Assembly: GCF_900103785.1 (NCBI RefSeq)
Contig: NZ_FNHE01000003.1
Span: forward strand, 372,001-436,000
Origin: Geodermatophilus siccatus
GTDB lineage: Bacteria; Actinomycetota; Actinomycetes; Mycobacteriales; Geodermatophilaceae
DNA length: 64,000 bases
Direction: 5' to 3'
Shown: piece after piece, positions 16,393 through 25,038 of the stretch
Layout: each line of letters starts with the position of its first letter
Position numbering within the stretch: position 1 is the first letter of the stretch
Translations under genes and position numbers: made by a program
The notes under the pieces: generated by a model
What the model was told of the DNA's origin: nothing
What the model saw: only the letters and a program-made list of their open reading frames with translations
Database searches by the model: none

Positions 16393-17472
16393 ATGACCGA
16401 CCTGCTCGCCATCGGCACGCGCAAGGGCCTGTGGCTGGCCCGCAGCGAGGACGACCGCCGCACCTGGACGCTGGGTGGGCCGCACCTGCTCGCCCAGGAG
16501 GTCGCGGCGGTCTCGATCGACACCCGCGGCCCGACCCCGCGCGTGCTCGCGGGCATCCAGTACGGCCACTGGGGTCCGACCGTGATGTGGTCCGACGACC
16601 TCGGCGCCAGCTGGCAGGAGACCGAGAGCGGCGCCATCCGCTTCCCCGAGGACACCGGTGCGGCGCTCGCCCGCGTCTGGCAGCTGCGCCCCGACAGCGC
16701 CGACCGGCCCGGCGTCGTGTGGGCCGGCTGCGAGCCGCACTCGCTGTGGCGCAGCACCGACGGCGGCCGCAGCTTCGACCTGGTCCGTCCGCTGTGGGAC
16801 CACCCCCACCGGCCGACCTGGCAACCGGGCGGCGGCGGCGGAGCGGTGCACACGGTGCTGCCCGACCCCGCCTCGGACCGGGTGACCGTCGCGATGAGCA
16901 CCGGCGGCGTCTACGTCAGCGAGGACGGCGGTGACGGCTGGGAGCCGCGCAACTCCGGCATCAGCGCCGTGTTCCTGCCCGAGCCCGCGCCCGAGTACGG
17001 CCAGTGCGTGCACAAGGTCGCCGTCGACGCGGCCGGTGTGGACCGCTTGTACGCCCAGAACCACTTCGGCGTCTTCCGCACCGACGACGCGGGGCGGTCC
17101 TGGACGTCCATCGCCGGCGGCCTGCCCGCCGACTTCGGCTTCCCGGTGGTCGCCTCGCCGTCCACCCCGGGCACCGCCTGGGTGGTGCCGCTGGTCGCCG
17201 ACGTGCAGCGCGTGCCCCCGGAGGGCCGGCTGCAGGTGCACCGCACCCGCGACGCGGGGGAGACCTGGACCGCCCTGACCACCGGCCTGCCCGACGCCTG
17301 CTGGGCGGCCGTCGTGCGCGACGCGGCCTGCGCCGACGAGGCCGACCCGACCGGGCTCTACCTCGGCACCCGCGACGGCTGCGTCTACGCCAGCGCCGAC
17401 GAGGGCGACACCTTCGCCCTGGTCGCCGACCACCTGCCCGACGTGCTCGTCGTCCGCGCCGCCCGGATCTGA
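16393..17472 (+). CDS. WD40/YVTN/BNR-repeat (sialidase-like beta-propeller) protein
   Basis: A 359-residue cytoplasmic protein made of BNR/sialidase-type repeats. Asp-box motifs recur: SDDLGASWQET, STDGGRSFDLV, SEDGGDGWEPR, TDDAGRSWTSI, TRDAGETWTAL and SADEGDTFALV. This gives a six- or seven-bladed propeller. No signal peptide is present, and the sialidase catalytic Arg triad cannot be confirmed by eye, so the usual label exo-alpha-sialidase is doubtful. The next gene, a ThiS/MoaD-like protein, starts 2 bp after the stop, a pairing I recall as recurrent in actinomycetes. Confidence 0.82.
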   Translation: MTDLLAIGTRKGLWLARSEDDRRTWTLGGPHLLAQEVAAVSIDTRGPTPRVLAGIQYGHWGPTVMWSDDLGASWQETESGAIRFPEDTGAALARVWQLRPDSADRPGVVWAGCEPHSLWRSTDGGRSFDLVRPLWDHPHRPTWQPGGGGGAVHTVLPDPASDRVTVAMSTGGVYVSEDGGDGWEPRNSGISAVFLPEPAPEYGQCVHKVAVDAAGVDRLYAQNHFGVFRTDDAGRSWTSIAGGLPADFGFPVVASPSTPGTAWVVPLVADVQRVPPEGRLQVHRTRDAGETWTALTTGLPDACWAAVVRDAACADEADPTGLYLGTRDGCVYASADEGDTFALVADHLPDVLVVRAARI

Positions 17473-17474
17473 CC

Positions 17475-17756
17475 GTGAGCGTCGAGGTGGTGCTGCCCGG
17501 CGTCCTGGCCGACCTGGCCGGCGGCACCAAGCACCTGCAGGTCGAGCCGGCCGGCGGCACGCTCGCCGACCTGCTGGACACGCTGGCCGCCGTCCACCCG
17601 GCGCTGGCCCGCCGGATCCGCGACGAGGCCGGCGCGGTGCGGCGCTTCGTCAACGTCTACGTGGACGGCGACGACGTCCGGTACGCCGGCGGGCTGGGCA
17701 CGCCGGTGCCCGACGGCGCGGTCGTCCAGGTGCTGCCGTCGGTGGCCGGTGGGTGA
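17475..17756 (+). CDS. ThiS/MoaD family (beta-grasp, ubiquitin-like) protein
   Basis: A 93-residue beta-grasp protein ending in VAGG, the C-terminal Gly-Gly that ThiS and MoaD use for adenylation and thiocarboxylate formation. Supporting features are the segment GGTLADLLDTLAAVHPAL and the strand FVNVYVDGDDVRYAGG, typical of the MoaD/ThiS fold. GTG at 17475 lies 2 bp past the BNR gene stop, so translation is coupled. No molybdopterin or thiazole genes are nearby, so the sulfur-carrier partner (a ThiF/MoeB-like E1) must be encoded elsewhere, or the protein does something else with its partner. Confidence 0.85.
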   Translation: MSVEVVLPGVLADLAGGTKHLQVEPAGGTLADLLDTLAAVHPALARRIRDEAGAVRRFVNVYVDGDDVRYAGGLGTPVPDGAVVQVLPSVAGG

Positions 17757-17760
17757 GCGG

Positions 17761-17830
17761 ACAGGGGCGGGAGCCCGACAGCGAGCGCCGGCGAGCGAGG
17801 AGCGGAGCGCCTCGCGGGAGCGAACGGGGT
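17761..17830. repeat. GCGAGCGAGGAGCGGAGCG-type intergenic repeat
   Basis: A purine-rich low-complexity stretch lies in the convergent gap between 17756 and 17838. It contains CAGCGAGC and GCGAGGAGCGGA. Both motifs recur in order, with similar spacing, in the in-frame insert of the flavoprotein gene (4878-4967, minus strand). Sequences of this kind are dispersed repeats in many actinomycete genomes. Confidence 0.45.
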
Positions 17831-17837
17831 CGCTGGG

Positions 17838-18083
17838 TCAGAGGACGGCGAGCTCGGCGCACTCCGCGCACAGCTGCGAGCTGTCGTAGTCCTCCGGCGG
17901 CCACACGGTCTCCTCGTCCACCGCGACGTAGGCACCGCACAGCGCCTTGCGGCTGCGGCCGGTCACCCGGCCGATCGTCGCGTGCGCCGGCCCGATCTGC
18001 CGCGGGACGAGGCCCTCCGCGCTGCCCACCGAGCCGACCATCACGACGGCGTGAGCGGTCCCGTAGGAGTAGGCGAGAGTCAT
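17838..18083 (-). CDS. Small CxxC protein, 81 aa
   Basis: Not recognised. The 81-residue soluble protein starts at ATG 18083. It contains a lone Cys (ALCGAYVAV) and a C-terminal CxxC ([11 protein letters not shown]). These three Cys could form part of a zinc ribbon. The acidic segment [17 protein letters not shown] separates them. The N-terminal half is hydrophobic but not membrane-like. The gene diverges from the chemoreceptor gene at 18243 with a ~160-bp gap and converges on the ThiS gene. Confidence 0.6.
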   Translation of the reverse strand: MTLAYSYGTAHAVVMVGSVGSAEGLVPRQIGPAHATIGRVTGRSRKALCGAYVAVDEETVWPPEDYDSSQLCAECAELAVL

Positions 18084-18242
18084 GGCCCCAGCGTCGCCAG
18101 CGGGGGCCGGGCCCGGCCAGCACCCGGGGAGCGCGTGTCCGGTGCACCCGCCCCAGGAGTCGCTGGCGTCACACGGGTACGGCTCCCGGACCGGGGACCG
18201 GTTCGGACTCAACAATCCCCGGCCGGGGACCGAAGAGGCGTC

Positions 18243-19580
18243 GTGACCACCACGCAGCCGCCCGCGCCGCACCCCGACGACGACGTCCGCAGCGGGTTCC
18301 GGGCGGCCGTCCCGCGGGGTGCCCAGCTCGACGCCCGCAGCTTCGCCGCCCGCCACCGCGTGACCACCGGGGTGCTCGCCGCCCACGTGCCCGCGCTGGT
18401 GCTCATCGGCCTGGTCCGCGACGTGGGCGGGTGGCTGCTGTGGGGGCAGCTCGCCGTGATCGTCGTCCTGACGGTGCTGGGCCTGGTGCTGCGCGGCCAG
18501 GGCGCCCGGGCCGCCGCCGTGAGCCTGGGCCTGATGGTCGGCGCCGACGTGCTGCTGCACGTCGGCGGTGGCCTCACCGACCTGCACATCTGGTTCTACG
18601 TGCTGCTGGCGCTGGTCGCGCTGTACCAGATGTGGACGCCGTTCCTGCTGGCCGTCGCCTTCGTCGCCGTGCACCACACCGTCGCCGGGATCTGGCTGCC
18701 GACCTCGGTGTCCACCACCCACCAGGCGCACGAGCACCCGATGGCCTTCGCCGCCCTGCACGCGGTGTTCCTGCTGATCGAGGCGACCTTCCTGACCTAC
18801 GGGTGGAGGTTCGCCGAGCAGTCCGAGGCCGGGCGGCGGGCGCAGCAGCGGCGGGCCGAGGAGCAGCAGGTCGCCCAGGCCCGGGCGGAGGTCGAGCTGG
18901 CCGAGGAGCGGGCGCACGCCGCCGACGCGGCCGCCCGGCAGGCGCAGGTGGCCGAGGAGCGCGCCCTGCGGCTCGGCGAGCGCATCTCCGGCCTCGTGGA
19001 CGCCGGGCGCCGGCTGGACGGCAACGTCGCCACGGCCACCGAGGTGATGGAGGGGCTGCGTTCGGCCATCGCCGAGATCGCCGCCGCGGCCAGCGGCGCG
19101 AGCACCACCGCGCGCGAGGCGAGCGCGCAGTCGCGCACCGGAGCAGCGACGGTCGACCGGCTGGCCGGGACCATGGCCGAGATCGACCAGATCGCCGGCA
19201 GCATCTCCGCGATCGCCGACCAGACCAACCTGCTGGCCCTCAACGCCACCATCGAGTCGGCCCGCGCCGGCGAGGCGGGCAAGGGCTTCGCCGTCGTCGC
19301 GGGGGAGGTCAAGGACCTCGCGCTGGAGACCGCCCAGGCGACCGAGCGGATCCGCGCCGTCGTCGACGCCGTCCGGCACGAGGTCGACACGGCCGGGACC
19401 GCGCTGGGCAGCGTCGAGGACATCATCCGCGGCGTCGTCGACGCGCAGAGCACCATCGCCGCCGCCGTCGAGGAGCAGAGCGCGGCCACCGCCCAGGCGC
19501 AGCAGGCCATCGCCGGCGCCTCGCACGAGGCCGCCTGCATGGCCGCCGACCTGCAGCGGATCGACGCCGACGAGCACTGA
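18243..19580 (+). CDS. Methyl-accepting chemotaxis protein
   Basis: A 445-residue transducer. Five or six membrane helices occupy residues ~40-195, without a periplasmic ligand domain or HAMP signature. A coiled-coil linker (~200-250) precedes the cytoplasmic signalling domain, in which the conserved hairpin tip reads [20 protein letters not shown]. The arms are short compared with classical MCPs. It may sense through its membrane domain or membrane state. GTG at 18243 is the start. No che or flagellar genes are in the window. Confidence 0.88.
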   Translation: MTTTQPPAPHPDDDVRSGFRAAVPRGAQLDARSFAARHRVTTGVLAAHVPALVLIGLVRDVGGWLLWGQLAVIVVLTVLGLVLRGQGARAAAVSLGLMVGADVLLHVGGGLTDLHIWFYVLLALVALYQMWTPFLLAVAFVAVHHTVAGIWLPTSVSTTHQAHEHPMAFAALHAVFLLIEATFLTYGWRFAEQSEAGRRAQQRRAEEQQVAQARAEVELAEERAHAADAAARQAQVAEERALRLGERISGLVDAGRRLDGNVATATEVMEGLRSAIAEIAAAASGASTTAREASAQSRTGAATVDRLAGTMAEIDQIAGSISAIADQTNLLALNATIESARAGEAGKGFAVVAGEVKDLALETAQATERIRAVVDAVRHEVDTAGTALGSVEDIIRGVVDAQSTIAAAVEEQSAATAQAQQAIAGASHEAACMAADLQRIDADEH

Positions 19581-19683
19581 CCGCGCAGCCCCCCCGGGGC
19601 TCGGGCTGCCGGGGTGGGCCAGGATGGGCGGCGGGCGGCCCAGCGACGGGCCGTTCCCGAGTGCCACACGAGGGGGAGTGCCC

Positions 19684-20922
19684 GTGCTGTCCGATCGAGC
19701 CCGACCGGTCGTCGAGGCCACGCTTCCGGCGGTGGCCGACAACATCGGTGAGATCGCGCGCCGCTTCTACCAGCACATGTTCGCCGCCCGGCCGGAGCTG
19801 CTGGACGGGCTGTTCAACCGCGGCAACCAGGCCGAGGGCACCCAGCAGGTCGCGCTCGCCGGCTCGGTGGCCGCCTTCGCCAGCGCGCTGGTGAAGTCGC
19901 CGGAGCAGCTGCCCGAGCAGCTGCTGAACCGCATCGCGCACAAGCACGCCTCGCTGGGCCTGCACCCGGACCAGTACCGGATCGTGCACGAGCACCTGTT
20001 CTGGGCGATCGCCGACGTGCTCGGCGACGCGGTCACCCCCGAGGTCGCCGCCGCCTGGGACGAGGTCTACTGGCTGATGGCCTACGCCCTGATCAACCAG
20101 GAGCGGGGTCTGTACAGCGCCCGCGGGGTGCGCCCCGACACCGTGTGGCGGGACTGGCAGGTCGAGGAGAAGACCGCCGAGACCGACGACGTGGTCACCT
20201 TCCGGGTCCGGCGGGTCGACGACCGGCTGGTCAAGACCTCCCTGCCGGGCCAGTACGTGTCCGTCAAGGTGCGCATGCCCGACGGGGTGCACCAGCCGCG
20301 CCAGTACAGCCTGACCGCCGCCGACGACGGCGAGCACCGCCAGTTCTCCGTCAAGCGGGTCCGCGGCAACGGCAAGCCCGCCGGCGAGGTGTCCACCCAC
20401 CTGTGCGACACCGTGCAGGTCGGCGACGTCCTGACCCTCTCGCTGCCCTTCGGTGACGTGGTGCTCGACGACTGGCGGCCGGCGGTCTTCGCCAGCGCGG
20501 GCATCGGCGTCACCCCGATGGCCGGCATGCTCTCCCACCTGCGGCACGCCGGGTCCGGGCTGCCGATCACCCTGCTGCACGCGGACACCGACGAGGCGTC
20601 CTTCGCCCTGCGCCGCCAGGTGGTCGACGACGTCCGCGCGCTGCCGAACGCCACGCTGCACGTCTGGTACGAGTCCGGCGCCGACAGCGCGCTGCCGGTC
20701 GACGGCGTGCACGCCGGGACGATGGACGTCGGCGCGGTCGACCTCCCCGACGGCGCGGCCTACTACCTGTGCGGTCCGCTGCCGTTCATGCAGGCGGTGC
20801 GCAGCGCCCTGATCGAGCGGGGCATCCGGCCCCAGGACATCCAGTACGAGGTGTTCGGCCCGGACCTGTGGCAGGCCGACTTCCGCACGGAGCCTGCGCC
20901 CGGTAGCGGCGCGGAGGCCTGA
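19684..20922 (+). CDS. hmp: Flavohemoprotein, nitric oxide dioxygenase
   Basis: A 412-residue three-domain enzyme that oxidises nitric oxide to nitrate. The globin domain (1-~140) has the E-helix/F-helix region NRIAHKHASLGLHP, with the proximal His. The FAD domain carries RQYSL, and the NAD domain carries GIGVTPMAG and the C-terminal CGPLPFM plus VFGPDLW. All expected cofactor motifs are present at full family length. GTG at 19684 is used since AGGGGGAG lies just upstream, though GTG at 19678 is possible. The gene is monocistronic, about 100 bp after the chemoreceptor. No NsrR-type site was recognised. Confidence 0.93.
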   Translation: MLSDRARPVVEATLPAVADNIGEIARRFYQHMFAARPELLDGLFNRGNQAEGTQQVALAGSVAAFASALVKSPEQLPEQLLNRIAHKHASLGLHPDQYRIVHEHLFWAIADVLGDAVTPEVAAAWDEVYWLMAYALINQERGLYSARGVRPDTVWRDWQVEEKTAETDDVVTFRVRRVDDRLVKTSLPGQYVSVKVRMPDGVHQPRQYSLTAADDGEHRQFSVKRVRGNGKPAGEVSTHLCDTVQVGDVLTLSLPFGDVVLDDWRPAVFASAGIGVTPMAGMLSHLRHAGSGLPITLLHADTDEASFALRRQVVDDVRALPNATLHVWYESGADSALPVDGVHAGTMDVGAVDLPDGAAYYLCGPLPFMQAVRSALIERGIRPQDIQYEVFGPDLWQADFRTEPAPGSGAEA

Positions 20923-21432
20923 CGACCCGGCCCGCCGGTCAGTGGGACGCGGTGAGCTGACCGCTGTGCCGCCCGTGCCTATGCACCCGGAGGTGACGCG
21001 CCGGGCGCTCGTCGGCCGCGCCGGGGACGGATCGTGCGCCGTCCGTCACCCTCGAGCCGGTGACACGGCGAGGCGACCGCCGGCGGTCCGGTCCGGGTCG
21101 CCCCGGACCAGTGGCCCCGTGACACTCCTGATCAGCCGCCGGCGTTCCCCGGGGGACTCCGGCGGTGAGGCCTCGCCGCTCCAGGTGCGCGGGCGGCGAG
21201 GCCGCCCCAGCACCCACCTCGGCACGGACGCGCCGCGTCAGGGTGCCGGCCGCAGCGGCGCCCACCGGCTGCTGACGCTCCGCGGCCCCTCGCCCGCCCC
21301 GGGGCCTGGCGGCGTGTGCCGAGCGGTGGAACGTCACGCCCGGATGCGGTGACAGCGCCGCCGGGGCCCGGCATCCTGGTCGTCGCCGAGAACCGCGCCG
21401 GTCGGCGGCTGCGGAACGACGGGCAGGGCCTC
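20923..21432. other. Gene-free stretch with terminator-like hairpins
   Basis: About 510 bp lie between flavohemoprotein and the sensor kinase without a credible gene. A response regulator, which one would expect before such a kinase, is absent. A strong hairpin lies at 21169-21203 (arms GGCCTCGCCGC and GCGGCGAGGCC, 13-nt loop). A shorter one is near 21090-21115. These may terminate the hmp transcript. Confidence 0.55.
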
Positions 21433-22788
21433 ATGCGTACTCGGATCATCGGCGTCGCCGTGCTGGCCTCCGTGCTCGCCACCTGCCTGTTCGGTGGGCC
21501 GCTGGCGGTCGGGGTGCTGAAGTACCTGCTGCGCAAGGAGCGCGGCCACCTGGTGCGCGTGGCCAACGACGTGGCGATCACCGTGGCCGCGGACGTGTAC
21601 GACGGTGTCCCGATCGGCGCCGACGACACCGCCGACCTCGGTGAGGACGGTGAGCACCTCACCGCCGCGGTGTTCGACGACAGCGGGGCCCGGCTGGCGG
21701 GCACCGCGCCCGTCGGGGACACCGACGTCCTGGCGGCGGCGCTGGGCGGCGACATCCGGACCGGCGACGACAGCGAGGTGCTCCTCGCGGCCGTTCCGGT
21801 GACGCACGGCGACGAGGTGATCGGCGCGGTGGTGGTCTCCGAGCCCCGCAGCGACGTGTTCACCGAGGTCGCCCTCATCTGGGCCGCGATGGCCGTGCTC
21901 GCTGCCGCGGCGGTGACCGTCGCCTGGCTGGTCGGCCGCCGCCAGGCCCGGCGTCTGGCCCGCCCGCTCGAGGACCTGGAGGAGAGCGCCCGTCGGCTCG
22001 GGGACGGCGACTTCAGCGTCCGCACCCGGCGGGGCGGCATCCCCGAGATCGACTCCGTCGGGACCGCGCTCGACAGCACCGCTGCGCGGCTGGACGACCT
22101 GCTCGCCCGGGAGCGGGCCTTCTCCGCCGATGTCTCCCACCAGTTGCGAACGCCCCTGGCGGGGCTGCGGCTGCGGCTCGAGGCGGCGGCCGAGTGCGTC
22201 GACGCCGACTCGCGGCCGCTGATCGCTGCGAGCCTGGTCGACGCCGACCGGCTGGAGGCGATCATCGACGAGCTGCTGGCCCTGGCCCACGTCGACCAGG
22301 CCGCCCCGGCCGTCCCGGTGGACCTCGACGCCCTGCTCGGCGAGCTCTCGCCGGAGTGGGGCGCGCGGCTGGCGCTGCACGGCCGGGAGCTGGAGGTGCA
22401 GGTCGACCCCGGTGTACCGGACGCCCGGGCCTCGACCGCTGCGGTCAGCCAGGTGCTCGGCGTGCTCGTCGACAACGCCACCACCCACGGCCGGGGCACC
22501 GTCACCGTCACCGTGCGCGAGGCCTCCGGTGCCGTGGCGGTCGACGTCTCCGACGAGGGCCCGGGCGTGCAGGACCCGGAGGGCACCGTCTTCGCCCAGC
22601 GGGCCGACCGGCGTGACGGGCACGGCATCGGCCTGGCCCTGGCCCGCCGCCTCGCCGAGGCCGAGCAGGGCCGGCTGACGCTCTCCCGCACGACGCCCCC
22701 GGTGTTCACCCTGCTGCTGCCCGCCGCTGCTGACACGGCGGACGTGCAGGAGGTGGGTGTCGCGGTGGCGCGCTCCGCCGGTCGGTGA
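21433..22788 (+). CDS. Sensor histidine kinase (orphan)
   Basis: A 451-residue two-component kinase. A membrane helix near residues 5-30 and a second at ~150-175 flank a ~115-residue extracellular sensor. A HAMP domain (ARPLEDLEESARRLGDGDFS) leads to the H box FSADVSHQLRTPL with phospho-acceptor His236. The N box (LVDNATTHG), the G1 box (DEGPGV) and G2 (DGHGIGLALARR) form the ATP-binding domain. Unusually, no response regulator gene adjoins it on either side. ATG at 21433 is a moderate start with a weak ribosome site. Confidence 0.87.
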   Translation: MRTRIIGVAVLASVLATCLFGGPLAVGVLKYLLRKERGHLVRVANDVAITVAADVYDGVPIGADDTADLGEDGEHLTAAVFDDSGARLAGTAPVGDTDVLAAALGGDIRTGDDSEVLLAAVPVTHGDEVIGAVVVSEPRSDVFTEVALIWAAMAVLAAAAVTVAWLVGRRQARRLARPLEDLEESARRLGDGDFSVRTRRGGIPEIDSVGTALDSTAARLDDLLARERAFSADVSHQLRTPLAGLRLRLEAAAECVDADSRPLIAASLVDADRLEAIIDELLALAHVDQAAPAVPVDLDALLGELSPEWGARLALHGRELEVQVDPGVPDARASTAAVSQVLGVLVDNATTHGRGTVTVTVREASGAVAVDVSDEGPGVQDPEGTVFAQRADRRDGHGIGLALARRLAEAEQGRLTLSRTTPPVFTLLLPAAADTADVQEVGVAVARSAGR

Positions 22789-22882
22789 GCAACGGGTCAG
22801 CACCTGACCAGGGACGAGTTCCCCGGCCTCGCGTTGCCGGGGCCGCGGCAGCGCGTGCGTGGGGTGGATGCCGGTGCCGACC

Positions 22883-23440
22883 TCAGTGGTGCGCGTGCCC
22901 GTCCTGCTGTTCGCCGCGTGCGCCGGCCGCCTGCCGCTCGTCGGCCTCGTGCCCCTTCCCGTGCCCGCTGCCGTGGTGGGCGTGCACGACGGCGTGGCCC
23001 TTGCCGCGGCTGATCAGCCAGCGGTTGACCGGCAGGGTGACGACGAAGGCGACGGCGAGCGCGAACGCCAGCGAGCCCCAGAACAGCCAGCTGTCCAGGT
23101 GTGCGTCCATCGCGCCGGGCACCAGCAGCATGATCGCGTTGTCGACGATCTCCATGACGGTGATGGAGACGGTGTCGGCGGCCAGCGCGACCGGGATCGC
23201 GGCGCGCAGCGGCAGGCCTGAGCGCATGACCGGGCCGATGGTGAGCGAGTAGCCGAACAGGAACGCCAGGGCGACGGCGAGCACGATCGTCTGCACGTCG
23301 GACCAGCCGAGCGCGGTGCCGATGACCATGCCGAGCACCTCGCCGATGGCGCAGCCGGTGAGGCAGTGCAGGGTGGCCGAGATCGCCAGCCGGGTCAGCG
23401 CGGTGCCGGTGGGGTGCTGGGTTCGCATCGAGTGGGTCAT
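22883..23440 (-). CDS. DUF4396 membrane protein with His-rich tail
   Basis: A 185-residue protein with about four to five membrane helices (for example TIVLAVALAFLFGYSLTIGP) and conserved-looking HCLTGCAIGE and DTVSITVMEIVDNAIML segments, as in DUF4396. The C-terminal tail is His-rich (HAVVHAHHGSGHGKGHEA and DGHAHH), a likely metal-binding tail. It is the last gene of the minus-strand operon headed by the multicopper oxidase. Metal transport or buffering is suggested by the tail and by its neighbours, but the family has no settled function. Confidence 0.8.
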   Translation of the reverse strand: MTHSMRTQHPTGTALTRLAISATLHCLTGCAIGEVLGMVIGTALGWSDVQTIVLAVALAFLFGYSLTIGPVMRSGLPLRAAIPVALAADTVSITVMEIVDNAIMLLVPGAMDAHLDSWLFWGSLAFALAVAFVVTLPVNRWLISRGKGHAVVHAHHGSGHGKGHEADERQAAGARGEQQDGHAHH

Positions 23441-23491
23441 GGGTGCTCCTCGGTCGGTCGATCGGGGTTGAGGCGGGCGCGGGCGTCGTCG

Positions 23492-23510
23492 GGGGACAGC
23501 GGGTGTCCCC
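23492..23510. terminator. Short hairpin between DUF3159 and DUF4396 genes
   Basis: GGGGACA (23492-23498) and TGTCCCC (23504-23510) form a perfect 7-bp stem with a 5-nt loop. It lies 15 bp past the DUF3159 stop and may reduce read-through into the DUF4396 gene. Confidence 0.4.
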
Positions 23511-23525
23511 GGTCGCGGGAGGCGC

Positions 23526-24224
23526 TCAAGGCGCCGGGGTCGTGGCTCCCCCCGAGCGGCTGGCGCGGCGGACGGCGGCGAGGGTGAGCGCGACGGCGGC
23601 GAGGGTCAGCGGCCAGCCCAGCAGCAGCTTCCCCACGGCGAGCAGCCCGGGCAGGTCCTCCCGGTACAGGAACGCCTGCACGCCGGCGCGCACGGCGAAC
23701 ACCGCCGACCAGCCGAAGGTCGCCAGCAGGAAGAGCCGGCGCAGGCGTGGATCGTCGCGCCAGTCACGGTGCCGGTAGAGCCATCCGTAGAGGGTGCCGA
23801 CCAGCGGATAGCCGATCAGGGCGGAGCCGGCGAAGACGGCCCCGTAGGCGGCGTCGACGAGGATGCCGGGCAGGAAGAACCCGCGCGCCTCGCCCGAGGT
23901 GGCGGCGAACAGCACGGCGACGGTGAGGCCGGCCAGGCCGCCGAGGGCCTGCCGCAGTGGTTCCTCGCGCACCAGCCGCAGCGCGACGATGCCCAGGCCG
24001 GTGGCGGCGGCCGCGCCGATCGCCGCAGCCAGGGCGGTCGGCCGGGTGGTCTGCCCGCCGGCGACGGCGTTCACCGCGACGAAGAGCAGCGGGGGGAGAC
24101 CGCCGTCGACGAGGCCGCGGGCACCGCCGAGCGCGGGGGGCAGGCCGGTGGGCGGTGCCGCCGCGGACGGAGCGCGGGTGGGCGGTGTCGTCCGGGGGCG
24201 GGGGGCGGTGTCGGTGAGGCTCAT
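23526..24224 (-). CDS. DUF3159 family membrane protein
   Basis: A 232-residue integral membrane protein with a Pro/Thr-rich N-terminus (~35 residues) and about six helices. Family marks include GLVDGGLPPLLFVAVNAVAG near the start and RGFFLPGILVDAAYGAVF in the middle, typical of DUF3159. ATG at 24224 is preceded by a purine-rich site. It lies ~100 bp downstream of the DJ-1 gene in the same strand order. The function is unknown. I recall DUF3159 proteins as widespread in actinomycetes, usually not next to oxidases, so the linkage here may be local. Confidence 0.75.
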   Translation of the reverse strand: MSLTDTAPRPRTTPPTRAPSAAAPPTGLPPALGGARGLVDGGLPPLLFVAVNAVAGGQTTRPTALAAAIGAAAATGLGIVALRLVREEPLRQALGGLAGLTVAVLFAATSGEARGFFLPGILVDAAYGAVFAGSALIGYPLVGTLYGWLYRHRDWRDDPRLRRLFLLATFGWSAVFAVRAGVQAFLYREDLPGLLAVGKLLLGWPLTLAAVALTLAAVRRASRSGGATTPAP

Positions 24225-24322
24225 CGGTGCCTTCTCTCCAGCGGAGGGGGTGCTGGTGGTGGAACGCCCCCAGGGTCGGCGGCGGGCCTGTCGCGGTGCT
24301 GTCCACCCGCTTGCGCAGGGGG

Positions 24323-25033
24323 TCAGGCGCCGGCACGGGTCAGCCGCTCGGGCTTCGCGGTGATCACCGGTGCGAGCAGGCCGATCGCGGCCCGCATGGC
24401 GCGCGGTAGCCGCGGGATGTGGATCCAGTCGATGCCGCCGAACGGCGGCCGCGGGTCGTAGTCCAGCGCCAGCTGCACCCGGCGGGCGGTGGCCTCGTCG
24501 GTCAGCTCGGCGACCAGGTGCAGCGCCCAGTCGATGCCGGCCGACACCCCGGCGGACATGGTGATGTTGCCGTCCTCGATCCACCGCCGCCGGTGGTAGG
24601 TGGCCCCCAGCGGCTCGAGCACCCCGGCGAAGAACCAGTTGGTGGTGGCCTGACGGCCCCGCAGCAGGCCGACCGCGCCCAGGATGAGCGAACCGGTGCA
24701 CACCGACCCCACCACGTCGGCCGAGGCGGCGGCGGTGCGCACGTAGTCGCGGACGCCCGGGTCGCTCATCGCGCGGATGGTGCCGATCCGCCCGCCGGGG
24801 ACGACGAGCACGTCCGGGTGCGGCACCTCGGCGAAGGTCCGGTCGGCCACCAGCTGCAGCGGCAGGTCGGTGGACATCGGCTCGGTGTGCGCGCCGACGA
24901 CCACCGTGCGGTACTGCGGCGCGAAGCGCTGCAGCTCGGCGAGCACCTGCAGCGGGCCGACCAGGTCCAGGGCGGTCAACCCCGGGTACAGCACGACGGC
25001 GATGGTCGTGGCGCCGGTGTCGTCGGCGGTCAT
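24323..25033 (-). CDS. DJ-1/PfpI family protein (isonitrile hydratase-like), intact nucleophile
   Basis: A 236-residue class I glutamine amidotransferase-like protein of the GlxA/InhA group without the AraC domain. The nucleophile elbow is VGSVCTGSLILG with its Cys, preceded by the VLVVPGGRIG turn. The segment NWFFAGVLEPLGATYHRRRW and the SAGVSAGIDWAL region follow the group pattern. GGAGG stands 8-9 bp ahead of ATG 25033, chosen over the GTG at 25042 that would overlap the upstream stop by 4 bp. It is second in line after its diverged paralogue. The substrate is unknown. Confidence 0.83.
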   Translation of the reverse strand: MTADDTGATTIAVVLYPGLTALDLVGPLQVLAELQRFAPQYRTVVVGAHTEPMSTDLPLQLVADRTFAEVPHPDVLVVPGGRIGTIRAMSDPGVRDYVRTAAASADVVGSVCTGSLILGAVGLLRGRQATTNWFFAGVLEPLGATYHRRRWIEDGNITMSAGVSAGIDWALHLVAELTDEATARRVQLALDYDPRPPFGGIDWIHIPRLPRAMRAAIGLLAPVITAKPERLTRAGA

Positions 25034-25038
25034 GGCGC

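Noticed and set aside
20939-21337. Possible 132-aa protein on the minus strand before the kinase
   Set aside because: Third-position bias is absent and hairpins dominate, so a hidden response regulator was also ruled out.
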